Assembly: GCA_021812385.1 (NCBI GenBank)
Contig: JAKANO010000003.1
Location: 1-64,000 of the forward strand
Source of the DNA: Pseudomonadota bacterium
GTDB lineage: Bacteria; Pseudomonadota; Gammaproteobacteria; Burkholderiales; Thiobacteraceae
Direction of reading: 5' to 3'
Length of the DNA: 64,000 nucleotides
The notes under the pieces are model-generated. The model was not told where the DNA came from and searched no databases. It saw nothing but the letters and a program-made list of their open reading frames with translations. How positions within the stretch are numbered: position 1 is the stretch's first letter; each line of letters opens with the position of its first letter. This document shows positions 42,316 through 50,675 of the stretch, piece after piece. The translations under genes and the position numbers were made by a program.

Positions 42316-42392
42316 GGTGATATAGCTCAGTTGGTTAGAGCACAGCACTCATAATGCTGGGGTCGGTGGTTCAAGTCCACCTATCACCACCA
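42316..42392 (+). tRNA. tRNA-Met (anticodon CAU, elongator-like)
   Basis: The acceptor GGTGATA pairs with TATCACC, followed by A and an encoded CCA. The anticodon arm CAGCA-CTCATAA-TGCTG gives anticodon CAT. The A-ending acceptor stem and a D-arm with TTGGTTAGAGC fit elongator tRNA-Met. A tRNA-Ile2 with lysidine at C34 shares this anticodon and cannot be fully excluded. It lacks the initiator marks (unpaired first base, GGG/CCC anticodon stem). Confidence 0.93.
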
Positions 42393-42503
42393 TGATTTTT
42401 GCGTTCGGCCGCCCTGTGCGGCCGATGCTGCCTGAGGGGGAACGCGTGCGACCCCTTATGGTTTTCTGCGTCATTGCCGATCCCTGTAAACACAACATAG
42501 CCT

Positions 42504-43826
42504 GTGGCTAAAAAACTCTTTATCCAAACTTTCGGTTGCCAGATGAACGAGTACGACTCGGACAAGATGGCGGACGTACTGCATGCGTACGAGGGATTCG
42601 AACGCACCAGCGTGCCGGAACAAGCCGATGTGATTTTATTCAACACCTGCTCGGTGCGCGAAAAAGCGCAAGAGAAGGTGTTTCATGCGCTCGGCCGCTG
42701 GCAGCATCTGAAAGAAAATAATCCGCAGTTGATGATCGGCGTCGGCGGTTGCGTCGCCAGCCAGGAAGGCGCAACCATCTTAAGGCGCGCGCCGTATGTG
42801 GATTTCGTGTTCGGCCCGCAGACCTTGCATCGCATCCCGGAACTGATCCAGGCGCGGCGTCAAAGCGGTCGCGCACAGCTCGATATCAGCTTCCCCGAGA
42901 TCGAAAAATTCGACCATCTGCCGCCGGCGCGCGTTGCGGGCGCCAGCGCTTTTGTTTCGGTCATGGAAGGTTGCAGCAAGTATTGCAGCTTTTGCGTCGT
43001 GCCCTATACCCGCGGCGAAGAAGTGTCGCGGCCGTTCGACGACGTGTTGGCCGATGTGGCGCAGCTCGCCGAGCAAGGCGTGATGGAAGTGACGCTGCTG
43101 GGCCAGAATGTGAACGCCTATCGCGGGCTGATGGATGATGGTCAGTATGCCGACCTGGCGCTGCTGCTGGAATATGTGGCGGAAATCCCCGGCATCGAAC
43201 GCATCCGCTACACCACCTCGCACCCCAACGAATTTACCGAGCGCTTGATTGCAGCGTATGCGCGCATACCGAAACTGGTGTCGCATTTGCATCTGCCGGT
43301 GCAGTCCGGCTCGGATCGGATTTTGATGGCGATGAAGCGCGGCTATACCGCGCTCGAATTCAAATCCAAAGTGCGCCGCTTGCGCGCCGTGCGTCCCGAC
43401 ATCACGCTGACCTCGGACTTTATCGTCGGCTTTCCCGGCGAGACCGAAGCCGATTTTGAGGCGACCATGCGCTTGATCGATGAGGTCGGTTTCGATACCA
43501 GCTTTAGTTTTGTGTATAGCGCGCGCCCCGGCACGCCGGCGGCTGCCTTGGCGGATGACACGCCAGCCGAGGTGAAGTCGGAGCGCCTGGCGCGCTTGCA
43601 GAAGCGCATCGACGAACTTGAAGCGGTCGTGAACAACGCGATGATTGGCACCGTGCAGCGCGTACTGGTGGAAGGCGTGTCGAAAAAGAACCCAAACGAA
43701 CTCGCCGCGCGCACCGACAATAACCGCATCGTCAATTTTCCCGGCCGGCTGGAAACCGCACACGGCATGGTCAATGTGCGCATTACCCAGACCGTGCGCC
43801 ATACGCTGCGCGGCGAATTGGTTTAA
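42504..43826 (+). CDS. miaB: tRNA-2-methylthio-N6-isopentenyladenosine synthase MiaB
   Basis: MiaB adds a methylthio group to isopentenyl-A37 of tRNAs reading UNN codons. The start is GTG, and the 440 residues open with [20 protein letters not shown]. The accessory cluster ligands are Cys12, Cys49 and Cys83; the radical-SAM ligands CSKYCSFC are Cys157, Cys161 and Cys164. A TRAM domain closes the C-terminus ([12 protein letters not shown]...VNVRITQTV). It begins the miaB-phoH-ybeY-corC-lnt block, and phoH follows by eight bases. Confidence 0.97.
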   Translation: MAKKLFIQTFGCQMNEYDSDKMADVLHAYEGFERTSVPEQADVILFNTCSVREKAQEKVFHALGRWQHLKENNPQLMIGVGGCVASQEGATILRRAPYVDFVFGPQTLHRIPELIQARRQSGRAQLDISFPEIEKFDHLPPARVAGASAFVSVMEGCSKYCSFCVVPYTRGEEVSRPFDDVLADVAQLAEQGVMEVTLLGQNVNAYRGLMDDGQYADLALLLEYVAEIPGIERIRYTTSHPNEFTERLIAAYARIPKLVSHLHLPVQSGSDRILMAMKRGYTALEFKSKVRRLRAVRPDITLTSDFIVGFPGETEADFEATMRLIDEVGFDTSFSFVYSARPGTPAAALADDTPAEVKSERLARLQKRIDELEAVVNNAMIGTVQRVLVEGVSKKNPNELAARTDNNRIVNFPGRLETAHGMVNVRITQTVRHTLRGELV

Positions 43827-43834
43827 GCTAAGGT

Positions 43835-44791
43835 ATGGAAATTTCCTTTACGCCCGTCGACAATAAGCGCCTCGCCAACTTGTGCGGCGCGCTGGATGAA
43901 AACCTGCGCCAAATCGAAACCGGCATGGGCGTGAAAATCGCGCGTCGCGGCGAGCATTTCCGCATTGCGGGCAATGCCGCGCAAGCACGCTTGGCGGCGG
44001 ATTTGCTCAAAAATTTTTACGAACGCGCGCAGCGCAGCTTGAATATCGAAGACATTCAACTCGCGATGGTGGAAGCGGCGCACATTCCCGTGGCCGGGGG
44101 CGAAACGCAAGAAGGCATGATGCCGGTGCTGATGACGCGCAAGGCCGATTTGCATGCGCGCACCGCGCGCCAGAATCAATACCTGCGGCAGATTCAGGAA
44201 TTCGATATCACCTTCGGCATCGGCCCGGCCGGCACCGGCAAAACCTATCTCGCGGTGGCGAGCGCGGTGGATGCGCTGGAGCGCGACTTGGTGAAACGCA
44301 TCGTATTGGTGCGGCCGGCGGTGGAAGCCGGCGAGCGTCTGGGCTTTTTGCCGGGCGATCTGGCGCAAAAAGTCGATCCCTATTTGCGCCCGCTGTACGA
44401 CGCGCTCTATGATTTGATGGGCTTCGATAAAGTGGCCAAGGTGATCGAGCGCAACGCGATCGAGATCGCGCCGCTGGCGTATATGCGCGGCCGTACCTTG
44501 AATCACGCGTTCGTGATTTTGGACGAAGCGCAAAACAGCACCCAGGAACAAATGAAAATGTTCCTCACGCGCATTGGCTTCGGCAGCAAGGCCGTGGTCA
44601 CCGGCGACGTCACGCAAATCGACCTCGGGCGCGGCCAGATCAGCGGCCTGGTGCAGGCGCAAGAAGTGTTAAGCGGCGTGGCCGGCATCGGCTTCACGCA
44701 TTTTCAGGCCGAGGACGTGGTGCGCCATCCCTTGGTGCAGCAGATTATTCATGCCTACGAGCGCTTCGACAAAAAAAACCGCGAAGCCTAA
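43835..44791 (+). CDS. ybeZ: PhoH-family ATPase (YbeZ)
   Basis: The 318-residue protein carries Walker [12 protein letters not shown] at residues 130-140, [20 protein letters not shown], the Walker B-like [20 protein letters not shown] and TGDVTQIDL. This is the PhoH/YbeZ RNA-helicase-like group that works with the endonuclease YbeY in ribosome and RNA quality control. It overlaps ybeY by 41 bases, which supports translational coupling. Confidence 0.94.
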   Translation: MEISFTPVDNKRLANLCGALDENLRQIETGMGVKIARRGEHFRIAGNAAQARLAADLLKNFYERAQRSLNIEDIQLAMVEAAHIPVAGGETQEGMMPVLMTRKADLHARTARQNQYLRQIQEFDITFGIGPAGTGKTYLAVASAVDALERDLVKRIVLVRPAVEAGERLGFLPGDLAQKVDPYLRPLYDALYDLMGFDKVAKVIERNAIEIAPLAYMRGRTLNHAFVILDEAQNSTQEQMKMFLTRIGFGSKAVVTGDVTQIDLGRGQISGLVQAQEVLSGVAGIGFTHFQAEDVVRHPLVQQIIHAYERFDKKNREA

Positions 44792-45221
44792 ATTAGCGCT
44801 CGCGGTGCAATACGCAGTAGAGGCGGATGGCCTGCCGACGCGTCCGCAAGTGCGGCGTTGGGTGCAAGCGGCGCTGTCGCGCGCGGCGGAAATTACGGTG
44901 CGCTTTGTCGCCGCGGAAGAAGGCCAAACCTTGAACCGCGACTACCGCGGCAAGGACTATGCGACCAATGTGCTAAGCTTTGACTATGAACCCTATCCGC
45001 TAAGCGGGTCGGACTGCGGGGATTTGGTGCTGTGCGCGCCGGTGGTGGCGCACGAAGCGCGGCAGCAACATAAGTCCTTGGAAGCGCATTATGCGCATCT
45101 GCTGGTGCATGGCGTGCTGCATTTGCAGGGCTTTGACCATGAGACCGCAGCCGAGGCCGATGTGATGGAAGCGCGCGAGCGCGAGATTGTGATGCGGCTC
45201 GGTTATCCCGATCCGTATTAG
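44751..45221 (+). CDS. ybeY: Endoribonuclease YbeY
   Basis: YbeY is a metal-dependent endoribonuclease in 16S rRNA maturation and stress-time ribosome quality control. The 156-residue product has the zinc site [12 protein letters not shown] (H-x3-H-x5-H) and the strand [10 protein letters not shown]. The first residues overlap phoH out of frame. A somewhat shorter start is possible, but the catalytic region is unaffected. Position between phoH and corC is the standard order. Confidence 0.94.
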   Translation: MPTSASTKKTAKPKLALAVQYAVEADGLPTRPQVRRWVQAALSRAAEITVRFVAAEEGQTLNRDYRGKDYATNVLSFDYEPYPLSGSDCGDLVLCAPVVAHEARQQHKSLEAHYAHLLVHGVLHLQGFDHETAAEADVMEAREREIVMRLGYPDPY

Positions 45222-45236
45222 CGGGGTGATGCATGA

Positions 45237-45310
45237 CGAATAATCGAATTATTCGCCATTTATTACCACAGGGAGGTGGTGGGGCATCGCGGTGCAAGTT
45301 TTGCGATGCC
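45237..45310 (+). repeat. Two hairpins in the ybeY-corC gap
   Basis: CGAATAAT-CGA-ATTATTCG (45237-45255) is a perfect 8-base stem, and GGCATCGC (45283-45290) pairs with GCGATGCC (45303-45310). They occupy the gap up to 10 bases before the corC ATG and may affect translation or message stability. Confidence 0.55.
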
Positions 45311-45320
45311 GTGTTTGTGT

Positions 45321-46178
45321 ATGGACGATACCCATAGTAAACCGAGTTGGCTCGAACGCCTCGGCGCATTGTTGATGCGCGAGCCGGAAGATCGAGACCA
45401 GCTCATAGAATTGCTGCACTCCGCTTACGAGCGGAACTTACTCGATGCCGATGCGCTGTCCATGATCGAAGGCGTGCTGCAGGTGTCCGAATCCCAAGTG
45501 CGGGACGTGATGATTCCGCGCGCGCAAATGGATGTGGTCGAAATCAACGACCCGCCCGAAAAATTCCTGCCCTTCATGATCAGCACCGCGCACTCGCGTT
45601 TTCCGGTGATCGATAAGGACCGCGACGACGTGATCGGCATCTTGCTGGCCAAGGACATGTTGCGCTATTACGCCGGCGAGGAAAGCAGCGTGCGCACCAT
45701 GCTGCGCCCCGCGGTGTTCGTGCCCGAATCCAAGCGCCTGAATGTGCTGCTCAAGGAATTCCGCAGCAACCGCAATCACATCGCTATCGTGGTCGACGAA
45801 TACGGCGGCGTGGCGGGCTTGGTGACGATCGAAGATGTGTTGGAGCAAATCGTCGGCGAGATCGAGGACGAGTTCGACTTCGACGAAGCCGAGGACAATA
45901 TTATCGGCGATCGGCATGGCCGCTATCGCGTCAAAGCGCTGACCGAAATCGAAGACTTCAATACCGCGTTCCATACGAATTTCAGCGACGAAGAGTTCGA
46001 CACCGTGGGCGGCTTGGTGATCCAGAAATTCGGTCGGCTACCCAAGCGCGGCGAGACGGTGGAATTGGAAGGCCTGCGATTTCAAGTATTGCGCGCCGAC
46101 AGCCGGCGCCTGCATGCGCTGTTGGTCGAGCGGGTGGAAAACGCTGCGATGAGCGGCGCTTTGCAAGGTAGCGCTTGA
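45321..46178 (+). CDS. corC: CorC/HlyC-type CBS-domain protein
   Basis: From ATG 45321 (MDDTHSKPSWLERLGALL) the 285-residue protein has two CBS domains (VRDVMIPRAQMDVVEI; FVPESKRLNVLLKEF) and a C-terminal CorC_HlyC transporter-associated domain (FSDEEFDTVGGLVI). Despite the name, its link to Mg/Co efflux is indirect. A start at 45276 would add residues that encode only the upstream hairpin. It is the usual gene before lnt. Confidence 0.93.
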   Translation: MDDTHSKPSWLERLGALLMREPEDRDQLIELLHSAYERNLLDADALSMIEGVLQVSESQVRDVMIPRAQMDVVEINDPPEKFLPFMISTAHSRFPVIDKDRDDVIGILLAKDMLRYYAGEESSVRTMLRPAVFVPESKRLNVLLKEFRSNRNHIAIVVDEYGGVAGLVTIEDVLEQIVGEIEDEFDFDEAEDNIIGDRHGRYRVKALTEIEDFNTAFHTNFSDEEFDTVGGLVIQKFGRLPKRGETVELEGLRFQVLRADSRRLHALLVERVENAAMSGALQGSA

Positions 46179-46235
46179 CGCGGACGGTCATGGCAGTAGC
46201 CAAGCTAAAAATATTGATAATCGCCCTGACCGTTA

Positions 46236-46294
46236 CCCCCTCTCCTAGCTCTCTCCCACAAGTGGGCGAGAGGGGCGTAGGCTCGCTGCGCGAG
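46236..46294. repeat. Intergenic hairpin repeat (CCCTCTCC...GAGAGGGG type)
   Basis: CTCTCCCAC (46251-46259) pairs with GTGGGCGAG (46262-46270) with one mismatch, and CCCCTCTC (46237-46244) can pair with GAGAGGGG (46268-46275). A second hairpin CTCGC-TGC-GCGAG lies at 46282-46294. Comparable repeats are common between proteobacterial genes. It supplies the GAGGG ribosome site for lnt. Confidence 0.65.
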
Positions 46295-46302
46295 GGTCGC
46301 AT

Positions 46303-47832
46303 TTGAGGTCGGCCGCGCTGATTTTGCGTGCCGGGCGTTTCAAGCTCGTCGCTTTACCGTTTCTGCTCGGCGCGCTCACCGTCCTCGGCTTCGCGCCGTT
46401 TTATTTGTTCTTCGTACCCACCCTGACGCTGGCAGCCTTGTTTCATCTTTGGCTGCACGCCGGTTCCAGGCGCGCCGCCTTCCTGATTGGTTTGATGTTC
46501 GGTCTCGGCTTGTTTGGCTGCGGCGCATCCTGGGTGTATGTCAGCATGCACGATTACGGCATGATGCCGTTGCCGTTGGCAGTGCTGGCGACGCTGCTGT
46601 TTTGTACTTTCTTGGCGCTGTTTCCGGCGCTGGCCGGATGGCTGCAGGCCAACATTAAACCCCAACCATGCTGGCGCTTGTTGCTGGCAATGCCCGCCTG
46701 TTTTGCACTTTACGAATGGTCGCTGGGCTGGGTGTTTACCGGTTTTCCTTGGCTGACCTTGGGCTATAGCCAGGCGCCGGCCAGCCCCTTGGCCGGCTAC
46801 GCGCCGCTGCTGGGTGTGTATGGCGTATCGCTGCTGCTGGCTGTTAGCGCGGGATTGCTCGCATTCACTTATAACGCCTGGCGCGCGGCTACAGGACGCG
46901 CTTGGCTGGCGCTGAGCAGCTTGCTGATTTTGTGGGCTGGCGGCGCCGGTTTGCAAAACGCTGCCTGGACCCAGCCGGTTGGCGCGCTGCTCACGGTCAG
47001 CCTGCTGCAAGGCAATATCGCGCAAGATATGAAGTGGCGCGAAGATCGCCTGCGCAGCACCCTCGCCACGTATCGCGACATGGTGTTGGCGAGCAACAGC
47101 CGACTCATCATCTTGCCGGAAACGGCGGTCCCACTGTTTTACGACAATGTGCCCCCCTCTTATCTGGAGGAGTTGGCGCAGCATGCGCGCCGGCAGGGCG
47201 GCGATATTATTCTCGGCCTGCCGGAGCGCGACTTCGTGCAGCGCGTGTATTACAACAGCGTGCTGAGCCTCGGTAGCGCGCCGACGCAGTTTTATCGCAA
47301 GCAACATCTGGTGCCGTTTGGCGAATTTGTGCCGCTCAAGCCGGTGTTTGGTCGCATCATCGAAGCGATGCAAATCCCGCTCACCGATTTTGCGCGCGGC
47401 GCAGCGACGCAGCCGCCACTGGCGTTGGCTGGCCAGCAAGTGGCGATGGCTATCTGCTACGAAGATGTGTTCGGCGAAGAACTGATTCGCCAATTGCCGC
47501 AGGCCACGCTGCTGGTGAATGTGAGCAACGATGCCTGGTTCGGCGATTCCATTGCACCGCGCCAACATTTGCAAATCGCGCAAATGCGCGCCCTGGAAAG
47601 CGGGCGCTATATGTTGCGCGCGACCAATACTGGCGTGACGGCGATTGTCAACGAGAAAGGGCGCGTACTCGAGTACGCGCCAGTGTTTCATACGGCGGTA
47701 TTAAACGGCACGGCGCAGGGTATGATGGGCAGCACGCCTTATGTACGTTGGGGCAATAGCCTGTTTCTCGCGCTGGATGCGCTGGCTATGGTGGTCGCGC
47801 TGGGGATTTCGCGGCGCGCCAGGGATGGATAA
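46303..47832 (+). CDS. lnt: Apolipoprotein N-acyltransferase
   Basis: Lnt adds the third acyl chain to lipoproteins in the inner membrane. The 509-residue protein starts with TTG, six bases after GAGGG. It has several N-terminal membrane segments (residues 15-215) and a periplasmic nitrilase-fold domain with the triad: Glu in IILPETAVP, Lys in FYRKQHLVPFGE and Cys in AICYEDVFG. The LLVNVSNDAWFGDS stretch is typical. It follows corC as usual. The unusual start codon is supported by the continuous membrane-segment pattern from the first residues. Confidence 0.93.
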   Translation: MRSAALILRAGRFKLVALPFLLGALTVLGFAPFYLFFVPTLTLAALFHLWLHAGSRRAAFLIGLMFGLGLFGCGASWVYVSMHDYGMMPLPLAVLATLLFCTFLALFPALAGWLQANIKPQPCWRLLLAMPACFALYEWSLGWVFTGFPWLTLGYSQAPASPLAGYAPLLGVYGVSLLLAVSAGLLAFTYNAWRAATGRAWLALSSLLILWAGGAGLQNAAWTQPVGALLTVSLLQGNIAQDMKWREDRLRSTLATYRDMVLASNSRLIILPETAVPLFYDNVPPSYLEELAQHARRQGGDIILGLPERDFVQRVYYNSVLSLGSAPTQFYRKQHLVPFGEFVPLKPVFGRIIEAMQIPLTDFARGAATQPPLALAGQQVAMAICYEDVFGEELIRQLPQATLLVNVSNDAWFGDSIAPRQHLQIAQMRALESGRYMLRATNTGVTAIVNEKGRVLEYAPVFHTAVLNGTAQGMMGSTPYVRWGNSLFLALDALAMVVALGISRRARDG

Positions 47833-47865
47833 AAAAGCTGTTCAAAATACTTATAGGAGCTAGGC

Positions 47866-48918
47866 ATGAAACAATTATTGGTTGCGGCAATTATCGGTTT
47901 AACCACGGTCACTTCTCCGCTGGCCTTCAGCGAACCAAAGGCCGCCAGCAGCGTTAGCGCGATCGTCGATACGGGCTTCGTGCAGAATGCGCTCAAGCGC
48001 GGTGCGATTATCTGGGATACGCGCAGCGCGGACGCTTACCAAAAAGGGCATATTCCCGGCGCGGTGAATATCGGCGAGATCGGCAAAGCACTGCGCAAAG
48101 ACAACGATGAGGACTACATTGCGCTGGCCGAAATTGAAAAAATCTTAGGGGCGGCGGGCATTGACCCGGCCAAGGAAATCATCGTCTATGGCGATAAAGG
48201 CAATCCTTTTGTGTATTTTGGGCTCACCACGGTCCAATATTTTGGCGGCAAGCACGGTTGGATTTACCATGGTGGCATCGACGACTGGAAAGCGGCTGGA
48301 CAGGCGCTGAGCACCGAGCCGGCCAAGTTGGCGCCGCTGACCCTCAAGCTCAAACCAGATGCCAGCATTATGGTCGCTACATCGGATGTCGTGAAAGCGG
48401 TTAAGCACAAGAATATTCAGATTGTCGATGTGCGCACGCCGGGTGAGTTTTCCGGCGAGGATATTCGCGCAATTCGCGGCGGACACATTCCGGGTGCCGT
48501 GAATATTCCCTTCGAGCAAAACTGGGCCGACCCGCAGACCCCCGCCAAGCTCGCCAAGAAACAAGTCGCCAACAAGGATGGGCTGGCGCTCAAATCGCGC
48601 GACGATTTGAACAAGCTGTATGCCAAATTGGATCCCAACAAGGAAACGGTGGTGTATTGCCAGAGCGGTGTCCGTGCCTCGGAGACGGCGGTCGTGATGA
48701 AGGCGCTCGGCTTCAAAAAAGTCAAAGTGTATGACTCGTCGTGGCTGGGTTATGGCAATACGCTGGATGCGCCAGCGGACAACGTGACCTTCTTTAATGT
48801 GGGTGCGCTGAATGGCCGCTTGGCCGCGATGCAAAAGCACATTGATGCGCTGGAAAAGCAGGTCGCTGAGGCCAAGGCGCCGACCACGCTGATTCCGCCG
48901 ACCGCCATGCAGAAATAA
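47866..48918 (+). CDS. Exported two-domain rhodanese
   Basis: The 350-residue protein has a cleavable signal (MKQLLVAAIIGLTTVTSPLAF). The N-terminal rhodanese-like domain (IWDTRSADAYQKGHIPGAVN) has its active-site loop as VYGDKGNPF near 107-115, so the catalytic cysteine is missing there. The C-terminal domain keeps it: VVYCQSGVRASET, Cys265. This fits a thiosulfate or 3-mercaptopyruvate sulfurtransferase layout. A short coiled region closes the protein. It probably acts in the periplasm in sulfur transfer, facing a DsrE-like gene that is convergent. Confidence 0.88.
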   Translation: MKQLLVAAIIGLTTVTSPLAFSEPKAASSVSAIVDTGFVQNALKRGAIIWDTRSADAYQKGHIPGAVNIGEIGKALRKDNDEDYIALAEIEKILGAAGIDPAKEIIVYGDKGNPFVYFGLTTVQYFGGKHGWIYHGGIDDWKAAGQALSTEPAKLAPLTLKLKPDASIMVATSDVVKAVKHKNIQIVDVRTPGEFSGEDIRAIRGGHIPGAVNIPFEQNWADPQTPAKLAKKQVANKDGLALKSRDDLNKLYAKLDPNKETVVYCQSGVRASETAVVMKALGFKKVKVYDSSWLGYGNTLDAPADNVTFFNVGALNGRLAAMQKHIDALEKQVAEAKAPTTLIPPTAMQK

Positions 48919-48941
48919 ATTTAGGGAGGCTGCTAGACGGC

Positions 48942-48968
48942 AAACGGAGTGGCTTAGCCACTCCGTTT
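48942..48968. terminator. Bidirectional terminator between rhodanese and DsrE-like genes
   Basis: AACGGAGTGGC-TTA-GCCACTCCGTT is a perfect 11-base stem followed by TTTT on the plus strand; the minus strand has a shorter tract. It lies between convergent genes, 24 bases after the rhodanese stop and 16 bases after the DsrE-like stop. Confidence 0.85.
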
Positions 48969-48983
48969 TTTATGGCGCGCGCC

Positions 48984-49457
48984 TCAGCGCATGTAAGCGA
49001 AGCCCTGGTGCTGCAAATCGACAATCTCGGCATCCGCCATCGGCACCATGCTGATGAAGCCGTGAATGTCTTCGGGCTTGAATCCCTGTCCTTGCGCCGC
49101 GAGACGGCACATGCGGAACTCAATAATGCCGCCCACCGATAAGCTCTGGGCGCGCGTTACCAAATCCTTGTACTTGGCGAAATTCTTGATGGCGAAAAAC
49201 GGAATCTCGTTGCCATGCAGCACGATCACAATTTTGCTGTCGAAGGGATCGGCGCCATTCAGCAGGCTGAGATGGCTGGCGCGGTCGAGCACGCTGGTGA
49301 CGGCCGCGACATCCTTGACCGCGACGTCGTACACGACTTTTTGTTTGCTGTATTCCTTCGCAATCACCGGGGCGCTGCCCCAGGGCGCATTCGGCGCGGC
49401 TTGGGCGTTGAGTGAGCATAAGCACAAGGCAAAAAGGATAAGGTGAGTAGGGCGCAT
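48984..49457 (-). CDS. Exported DsrE/DsrF-like protein
   Basis: The 157-residue protein has a signal peptide ending near AQA, then a DsrE-like fold (VVYDVAVKDVAAVTSVLDRA; KIVIVLHGNEIPFFAI). A single Cys117 in EFRMCRLAAQG lies where DsrE-type proteins carry their sulfur-binding cysteine. It is convergent with the rhodanese gene, and both are exported and sulfur-related. Such periplasmic DsrE-like proteins are common in sulfur-oxidising betaproteobacteria; the exact role is not known. Confidence 0.82.
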   Translation of the reverse strand: MRPTHLILFALCLCSLNAQAAPNAPWGSAPVIAKEYSKQKVVYDVAVKDVAAVTSVLDRASHLSLLNGADPFDSKIVIVLHGNEIPFFAIKNFAKYKDLVTRAQSLSVGGIIEFRMCRLAAQGQGFKPEDIHGFISMVPMADAEIVDLQHQGFAYMR

Positions 49458-49510
49458 ATTATGAGTCTCCTGAGAGTGTTAGGGTGATAGCATGATCCAA
49501 GAAAGATTTT

Positions 49511-49579
49511 AACCGCAGAGGACGCGGAGTAATTCAAATGCTTTGGTTTTACTCAGCGTCCTCCGCGCCCTCTGCGGTT
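49511..49579. repeat. Dispersed intergenic palindrome, copy 2
   Basis: The arms at 49511-49529 and 49561-49579 are reverse complements except for one base (AACCGCAGAG...CTCTGCGGTT ends). It sits in the divergent gap before glyQ. The CNCAGAG/CGGAG words relate it to the copies at 28961 and 50597. Confidence 0.72.
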
Positions 49580-49715
49580 CGATGATTTTTTACAGGATGA
49601 TACAAGACCCCTTGCGGCTTTATTTCTAGAATCGGCTTTTTATCGCGCGCGAAACAGCTTAAAATTAGGCGTTTGCGCCATTCTTTGCGCACCCGCAGAT
49701 ATCAGAAAGTTCGTC

Positions 49716-50588
49716 ATGCTCTCTTTTCAGGACATTATTCTCACCTTGCAGCGCTATTGGGCGCAGCAAGGTTGTGTGTTGCTGCAACCCTACGATATGG
49801 AAATGGGCGCGGGCACGTTTCATACCGCGACGTTTTTGCGCGCGCTCGGCCCCGAGCCGTGGAAGGCCGCCTACGTGCAGCCGTCGCGCCGCCCCAAGGA
49901 CGGGCGCTATGGCGAGAACCCTAATCGCTTGCAGCACTACTATCAGTTTCAAGTCGTGCTCAAACCTTCGCCCGCCAATATTCAGGAGCTGTATCTCGAT
50001 TCGCTGCGCGCGCTGGGCATCGATACCGGCGTGCACGACATCCGCTTCGTCGAGGACGATTGGGAATCGCCTACGCTAGGCGCCTGGGGGCTGGGCTGGG
50101 AGGTGTGGCTGAACGGCATGGAAGTCACGCAGTTTACCTATTTCCAGGAAGTCGGTTCGCTGGCGTGCAAGCCGGTCTTGGGCGAAATCACCTACGGCCT
50201 GGAGCGCCTCGCCATGTATTTGCAGGGCGTGGAAAACGTGTTCGACCTGACCTGGACGCCGGGCGTGACTTACGGCGATGTGTACCACCAAAACGAAGTC
50301 GAGCAATCCAAGTACAACTTCGAGCACAGCAACGTCAACTGGCTGCTGGAGCAATTCAATATGTTCGAGCAGGAAGCCAAGCGCCTGATGGAAGCGGGGC
50401 TGCCCCTGCCGGGCTTCGAGCAAGTGATGAAATGCTCGCATGCCTTCAACCTGCTGGATGCGCGCGGCGCAATCTCGGTCACCGAGCGCGCCGCCTACAT
50501 CGGCCGCGTGCGCGCCCTGGCGCGGCTGGTCGCGCAGGCTTATTACAACTCGCGGGAAGCGCTGGGCTTTCCGATGCTTAAAAATTAA
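49716..50588 (+). CDS. glyQ: Glycyl-tRNA synthetase alpha subunit
   Basis: The alpha chain carries the catalytic class II core of the tetrameric bacterial enzyme. The 290 residues open with [19 protein letters not shown] and contain [20 protein letters not shown] and [20 protein letters not shown], which are typical motifs. The stop lies 87 bases before glyS, with a palindrome in the gap. Length is normal (about 300). Confidence 0.97.
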   Translation: MLSFQDIILTLQRYWAQQGCVLLQPYDMEMGAGTFHTATFLRALGPEPWKAAYVQPSRRPKDGRYGENPNRLQHYYQFQVVLKPSPANIQELYLDSLRALGIDTGVHDIRFVEDDWESPTLGAWGLGWEVWLNGMEVTQFTYFQEVGSLACKPVLGEITYGLERLAMYLQGVENVFDLTWTPGVTYGDVYHQNEVEQSKYNFEHSNVNWLLEQFNMFEQEAKRLMEAGLPLPGFEQVMKCSHAFNLLDARGAISVTERAAYIGRVRALARLVAQAYYNSREALGFPMLKN

Positions 50589-50596
50589 AAACATGA

Positions 50597-50656
50597 ACCA
50601 CGGAGTACACAGAGTACACGGAGTATTTGCAGGAAAACCTCCGTGTACTCCGTGGT
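50597..50656. repeat. Dispersed intergenic palindrome, copy 3 (glyQ-glyS gap)
   Basis: ACCACGGAGTACAC at 50597-50610 and its complement ending at 50656 form the arms; the right arm (50638-50656) matches the left with one or two mismatches. The repeated words GTACAC and CGGAG relate it to the copies at 28961 and 49511. It lies inside the glyQS unit. Confidence 0.75.
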
Positions 50657-50675
50657 GAGATAGGGTTTAATCATT

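Noticed and set aside
42316-42392. tRNA-Ile2 (lysidine-modified CAU)
   Set aside because: Same anticodon, but overall arms resemble elongator tRNA-Met more; cannot be settled without tilS-identity checks.
42780-43802. 340-codon frame opposite miaB
   Set aside because: Shadow; MiaB motifs are complete on the plus strand.
46354-47691. 445-codon open frame antiparallel to lnt
   Set aside because: Opposite-strand shadow of lnt with repetitive Arg/Gln/His content.
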